From NCBI GenBank assembly GCA_905209745.1, contig CAJLUG010000032.1, forward strand, positions 1-8,506: a DNA stretch of 8,506 nucleotides, read 5' to 3'. Positions 6,228 to 8,506 of this stretch are shown one piece after another (within the stretch, counting starts at the first letter, position 1; the number at the start of each line of letters is the position of its first letter). The DNA comes from an uncultured Mycoplasma sp. (lineage in GTDB: Bacteria; Bacillota_I; Bacilli_A; RF39; UBA660). The position numbers were made by a program, and so were the translations under genes. The notes under the pieces were generated by a model, which saw only the letters and a list, made by a program, of their open reading frames with translations, was not told the DNA's origin and searched no databases.

Positions 6228-7430
6228 TTACTTTTGATAATAATTTTTTAAAAAGTTTTCTTTATATTCTTTGAAGTTACCATCGATGATTGACTGTCTT
6301 ATTTCTTCTGTTAGTCTAATAATAAAGCGAAGATTATGGATGGATGCTAGATTAAAGTATTTTCTTCTATCTTCTTTATTTTCTGATTTCATCAAGTCTC
6401 GTAACTCTCCTCTTGTCCAACCATTTTGACAAGTAGGACAGTCACAACCTTCTTCTAAAGGTTCTTTACTATCTTTAAATTTTGATAATTTATAATGACC
6501 TCTTTTGGTATAGATTCTTCCGTGTCTTGCTTCTCTTGTTGGGGCAACACAGTCAAATGTATCAGCACCTTGTTCTACGCCGATTAAAATGTCATCAGGT
6601 CGAGATAGTCCTAATAAGTGTCTTGGCTTTTCTTCTGGTAATTCACTACAACACCAATTTAAGATATCTCCTAGATTTTCTTTTAAGAAAGCACCACCTA
6701 GGCCATAACCGTCAAAATCCATTTTGGCAAATTTTTTCGATGTACTTCTACGTAAATCTTCCCAACGTCCTCCTTGTAATACTCCATATAGGGCTTGATA
6801 ATAACCTAAATCATTACAGTGTTTTTTGTGTTCCGCTAGACTTCTTTTGGCCCAACGTTCTGTACGAGCAAGAGACAATACATTATATTCATAACTATCT
6901 GCTAGAGATGTCAATTCATCAAATGCCATATGAATATCTGCACCTATTCTACATTGTATTTGCATAGATTCTTCTGGACCAATGAAATCATCTTTATCTA
7001 AGAAAGGGTCGTGAAACTCTACTCCTTCTTCTGTTACGTGAGCAAGTCTATCTTTTGGATCGGTATTAATTACTTCTTTTTCTCTTTCCATACTTACCAC
7101 TTTTCCAAGTCCAGAACCTAAAGACATTACTTGAAAACCTCCAGAATCTGTAAGTGTTGGGCCATCCCAACCAGACCATTTGGCAAGTCCTCCCGCTTCT
7201 TTTATTTCAGTACTTTTATTTCTCAAATGGTATCCATTACTTAACATGGCTTGTGCATTAATACTTTTTAAATCTTCCATTGATACAAAACGTACTTCTC
7301 CATTTGTTCCTACAGTCATAAAGGCAGGCGTTTTAATATCTCCATGAGGGGTATGAATAATTCCAGCACGTCCTAACTCGCCTGGTATTTTCTTGGTAAT
7401 TTCAAAGTAAAATTTATTATCGTTTTTCAT
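6228..7430 (-). CDS. tgt: tRNA-guanine transglycosylase, divergent queuine-site variant (400 aa)
   Basis: Replaces guanine-34 of GUN-anticodon tRNAs with a 7-deazaguanine, in the queuosine pathway. Conserved points are T-D95-S-G-G-F-Q-V (general acid/base), G-V-L-Q219-G-G, F-D293-C-V-x-P-T-R (nucleophile) and a zinc site, Cys329/Cys331/Cys334 with His365. Two differences from preQ1-using bacterial Tgt stand out. The F-D-E-C cysteine (Cys158 in Zymomonas numbering) is Leu173, and the GG-L-A-V-G-E base-binding loop reads G-G-A-F-L-K-E (245-251). N-T-Y-H-L is also N-G-Y-H-L. An extra segment of about 30 residues follows S-L-G (104-133), making it longer than the usual 370-380. The gene has its own promoter and AAGGA before the ATG. 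No queA or yajC lies nearby, consistent with salvage of queuine or another base. Enzyme class sure; substrate inferred. Confidence 0.93.
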   Translation of the reverse strand: MKNDNKFYFEITKKIPGELGRAGIIHTPHGDIKTPAFMTVGTNGEVRFVSMEDLKSINAQAMLSNGYHLRNKSTEIKEAGGLAKWSGWDGPTLTDSGGFQVMSLGSGLGKVVSMEREKEVINTDPKDRLAHVTEEGVEFHDPFLDKDDFIGPEESMQIQCRIGADIHMAFDELTSLADSYEYNVLSLARTERWAKRSLAEHKKHCNDLGYYQALYGVLQGGRWEDLRRSTSKKFAKMDFDGYGLGGAFLKENLGDILNWCCSELPEEKPRHLLGLSRPDDILIGVEQGADTFDCVAPTREARHGRIYTKRGHYKLSKFKDSKEPLEEGCDCPTCQNGWTRGELRDLMKSENKEDRRKYFNLASIHNLRFIIRLTEEIRQSIIDGNFKEYKENFLKNYYQK

Positions 7431-7463
7431 ACCTACTACTTCCTTTCACTTTCTTCTATTATA

Positions 7464-7491
7464 ATTATACTGCATTTTATCTTTTTTCCAA
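7464..7491 (-). promoter_or_regulatory. Promoter of the tgt-CDF unit
   Basis: TATAAT (7464-7469, minus strand) lies 16 bases after TTGGAA (7486-7491, 4/6 to consensus). A second overlapping TATAAT follows directly. The leader would be only about 27 bases, which excludes a preQ1 riboswitch. The -35 box abuts the T-tract of the terminator of the gene upstream. Confidence 0.65.
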
Positions 7492-7492
7492 A

Positions 7493-7514
7493 TAAAAAGC
7501 ATCACTTGGATGCT
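7493..7514 (-). terminator. Terminator after the 132-aa gene
   Basis: A 6-bp stem (AGCATC/GATGCT, 7498-7503 with 7509-7514) with a five-base loop, followed on the minus strand by TTTTTATTT. It begins four bases after the stop codon, making the 132-aa gene a single transcription unit. Confidence 0.75.
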
Positions 7515-7518
7515 ACTA

Positions 7519-7917
7519 TTATCTTGTCTTTACAAAACTATGTGCTTTTTCTTGATAATTTCCATCTACAATATCTTCTAACCAAACTCTATCACTGTGT
7601 TCTGGACAAATATTTACGATATCATATCCAGATACGATATTATTTTCTGTTGGTCTTACTCTATATACTGGTCTACCTATGTTGAATAAGTTTTCTCCTC
7701 CATTATAGAAATAAGCCTTGGCTGTAACGTTTGCAATTTCTCTTTTGTTAATTATTTCAGGAAAATATTTAGATATGCTTGGTGACATCATATCGATGTG
7801 GATTTCATCTGATTGATCAGTACGATATAAAATATAAACATTTTGATTTAATAAAAAATCTTTTTCTTCTTCTGTAATTGGAGTTAAAACAATATTTTTG
7901 TCATCTCTATTTCTCAT
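7519..7917 (-). CDS. Hypothetical protein (132 aa), single-gene transcription unit
   Basis: I do not recognise this family. It has a strong AAGGAGGGG with six bases to the ATG, an excellent promoter and its own terminator, so it is a real and probably well-expressed gene. The product is soluble: no signal peptide, no membrane segment. It seems mixed alpha/beta, with a charged N terminus, I-T-E-E-E-K-D-F-L-L as a likely helix, then alternating strands (V-Y-I-L-Y, I-H-I-D-M, A-K-A-Y-F-Y), P-V-Y-R-V-R-P and G-Y-D-I-V-N-I-C-P-E-H-S-D, ending in a basic tail. The single Cys-Pro-Glu-His motif near 103-106 could bind metal, but there is no partner CxxC. Position gives no functional clue beyond lying just upstream of tgt, from which it is separated by a terminator and a promoter. 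Confidence 0.8.
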   Translation of the reverse strand: MRNRDDKNIVLTPITEEEKDFLLNQNVYILYRTDQSDEIHIDMMSPSISKYFPEIINKREIANVTAKAYFYNGGENLFNIGRPVYRVRPTENNIVSGYDIVNICPEHSDRVWLEDIVDGNYQEKAHSFVKTR

Positions 7918-7944
7918 AATTTCCCCTCCTTTTCGGTGATTTGT

Positions 7945-7973
7945 ATCTTATCATATTTACCAACTTTTGTCAA
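7945..7973 (-). promoter_or_regulatory. Strong sigma-A promoter of the 132-aa gene
   Basis: A perfect TTGACA (7968-7973, minus strand) and TAAGAT (7945-7950) are 17 bases apart, the best consensus match in the window. Transcription starts near 7938, so the leader is about 20 bases and contains little besides the ribosome binding site. Confidence 0.8.
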
Positions 7974-8221
7974 TCACGTTTTATATTATTAATATATGTC
8001 ATAAAACTAAATCTTTTTACTATTAATATTTATTTGATTTTACATAAGGAAAAGAACAGTACTACTCTTTGGTATAAATGTTGTTTTATAGATTTTAACT
8101 ATGATTCTAATTCTTTATGACTCCAAGTATTCTATAATAAGCGTTAGTCTATTCATATATGGTTATCACCTTTTATTATAATCAACTTAGGAATACTTAA
8201 TTAGTTTGGGCACTATTCTCC
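7974..8221. other. AT-rich gene-free stretch, no supported feature
   Basis: About 250 bases with frequent stops in all frames. On the plus strand TATAAT (8177-8182) with a poor TTCATA (8152-8157, 19-base spacing) could start the small downstream peptide gene. On the minus strand only trivial frames of 8-13 codons follow ribosome-binding-site-like sequences. No tRNA-like or large structured RNA fold is evident by eye. Confidence 0.4.
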
Positions 8222-8239
8222 TTTACTTTTAAAAGTGAA
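8222..8239 (+). repeat. Palindrome just upstream of the small peptide ribosome binding site
   Basis: ACTTTTAAAAGT (8225-8236) is a perfect 12-base palindrome. As RNA it can extend with three further pairs, one of them G-U. It ends one base before the GGAGGG (8241-8246) that precedes ATG 8253. It could be a dyad operator or a structure limiting ribosome access; the low-complexity A/T core makes chance occurrence plausible. Confidence 0.3.
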
Positions 8240-8252
8240 TGGAGGGAAAATT

Positions 8253-8372
8253 ATGAGAAAATCAGAGAAATATCTTTGTACTATCATAATAATCCTTATT
8301 ATTGTGGTATTAATGCTTAAAATAAAAATGCACAATATTTTAGGAATATTGTGCATTTTGTGTGAATTTTAG
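8253..8372 (+). CDS. Candidate 39-aa hydrophobic membrane peptide
   Basis: The only plausible plus-strand gene here. ATG 8253 has a very good ribosome binding site, GGAGGG with six bases spacing. The peptide has a charged start (M-R-K-S-E-K-Y), a membrane-spanning stretch (about 8-22, mostly Ile/Leu/Val), a short basic patch K-I-K, and a tail with two Cys (in C-I-L-C-E-F). Its last 14 or so codons are encoded by the hairpin at 8325-8359. Size, topology and an overlap of the 3' end with a terminator facing an opposite-strand transcript resemble type I toxin peptides such as BsrG or TxpA, but I see no sequence similarity I can name. No convincing promoter was found. It may be a chance frame. 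Confidence 0.35.
   Translation: MRKSEKYLCTIIIILIIVVLMLKIKMHNILGILCILCEF
8319..8359 (-). terminator. Strong terminator hairpin downstream of the tRNA-Leu
   Basis: A perfect 15-bp inverted repeat (8325-8339 with 8345-8359) with a five-base loop, the longest in the window. On the minus strand the stem is followed by a T-rich run (TTTTTATTTT, counting the stem end), so it suits termination of the tRNA transcript that enters from the right, ending about 85 bases past the tRNA. On the plus strand it forms the 3' part of the small peptide frame. Confidence 0.75.
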
Positions 8373-8380
8373 ACAATTTT

Positions 8381-8397
8381 TGCACAGCCCAGGTGCA
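8381..8397. repeat. Second small hairpin sharing the TGCAC arm of the terminator
   Basis: TGCAC (8381-8385) pairs with GTGCA (8393-8397) around the seven-base loop AGCCCAG. The same TGCAC/GTGCA arms occur in the 15-bp terminator at 8325-8359, so the two structures could in principle exchange partners. There is no T-run next to this hairpin on either strand, so it is not itself a terminator. Confidence 0.4.
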
Positions 8398-8441
8398 TTC
8401 TATCTAGTATATTAACTCATAAGTTAAAGTAACTATCAATC

Positions 8442-8506
8442 TGGTGCCTGCGGTCGGACTCGAACCGACACGTTATCGCTAACACTGGATTTTGAGTCCA
8501 GCGCGT
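8442..8506 (-). tRNA. tRNA-Leu(CAA), 5' part outside window
   Basis: Read on the minus strand. The anticodon arm is CTGGA / loop CTCAAAA / TCCAG, giving anticodon CAA (codon UUG). A long class II variable arm follows, then a T-arm with GGTTCGAGTCC, the acceptor strand CGCAGGC, discriminator A and an encoded CCA (8442-8444). The long variable arm together with the CAA anticodon identifies leucine. The D-arm and 5' acceptor strand, expected to begin GCCTGCG, lie beyond the window edge. Its transcript probably ends at the hairpin at 8325-8359. Confidence 0.95.

Noticed and set aside
6482..6967. 161-codon plus-strand frame
   Set aside because: Entirely inside the well-supported tgt gene on the other strand; no ribosome binding site or recognisable domain.
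7431..7463. preQ1 riboswitch ahead of tgt
   Set aside because: The leader between the promoter and the start codon is only about 27 bases, too short for a preQ1 aptamer, and no C-rich pseudoknot sequence is present.
8108..8215. Minus-strand mini-frames of 8 and 13 codons behind AAAGGAG and GGTGAT
   Set aside because: Too short to support as genes; the region is A/T-rich, where such matches are expected by chance.
1..8506. CRISPR array, prophage, integrase or complete insertion sequence
   Set aside because: No regularly spaced repeats beyond the single 12-base pair, and no transposase, integrase or phage protein apart from the small TnpB-like fragment.

Overview
The window is AT-rich, and every convincing gene lies on the minus strand, with short intergenic gaps, strong GGAGG-type ribosome binding sites and canonical sigma-A promoters. 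Tryptophan is encoded by TGG and all stops seen are TAA or TAG, so the standard bacterial code fits and a TGA-Trp Mycoplasma does not. The protein families (a SipW-type signal peptidase, SipW-type secreted surface proteins, an NDDD-type CDF transporter) point to a low-GC Bacillota, most likely a gut Bacilli/Erysipelotrichia-like lineage. That placement is inference.

Layout, following minus-strand transcription from the right edge. A partial tRNA-Leu(CAA) (8442-8506) runs in from the edge and is followed by a strong terminator hairpin (8325-8359). That hairpin lies inside a possible plus-strand 39-residue hydrophobic peptide gene (8253-8372). Next come a stand-alone hypothetical gene (7519-7917, 132 aa) with its own promoter and terminator, and a two-gene unit of a divergent tRNA-guanine transglycosylase (6228-7430) and a manganese-type CDF exporter (5355-6212). 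A gene-free stretch (5044-5354) holds a terminator, a 12-bp-spaced direct repeat and a good promoter.

That promoter drives a surface-protein unit. Its first gene is a membrane-anchored protein (4345-5043) and its second a SipW-type secreted protein (3291-4319). The two share a C-terminal W-x-E-G-x-D-x-x-C-x-N-x4-G-G signature that contains the only cysteine of each. A compact hairpin (3253-3271) separates them from an overlapping gene pair, a 40-residue protein (3109-3231) and a large charged, helical protein of unknown function (1482-3137), which ends at a clear terminator. A small fragment resembling TnpB (IS605 OrfB) follows (1177-1368). The leftmost gene is a SipW/ER-type signal peptidase (1-1057, cut by the window edge) with its own promoter and an unusually long cytoplasmic C-terminal extension.

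The most interesting hypothesis is a divergent TapA/SipW/TasA-like export and fibre locus. In it the 232-aa protein would be a membrane anchor or nucleator, the 342-aa protein the exported subunit, and the extended signal peptidase the processing enzyme, with the helical 551-aa protein as a possible cytoplasmic partner. Only the signal peptidase family, the secretion signal and the shared C-terminal motif are read directly; the functional link is inference.
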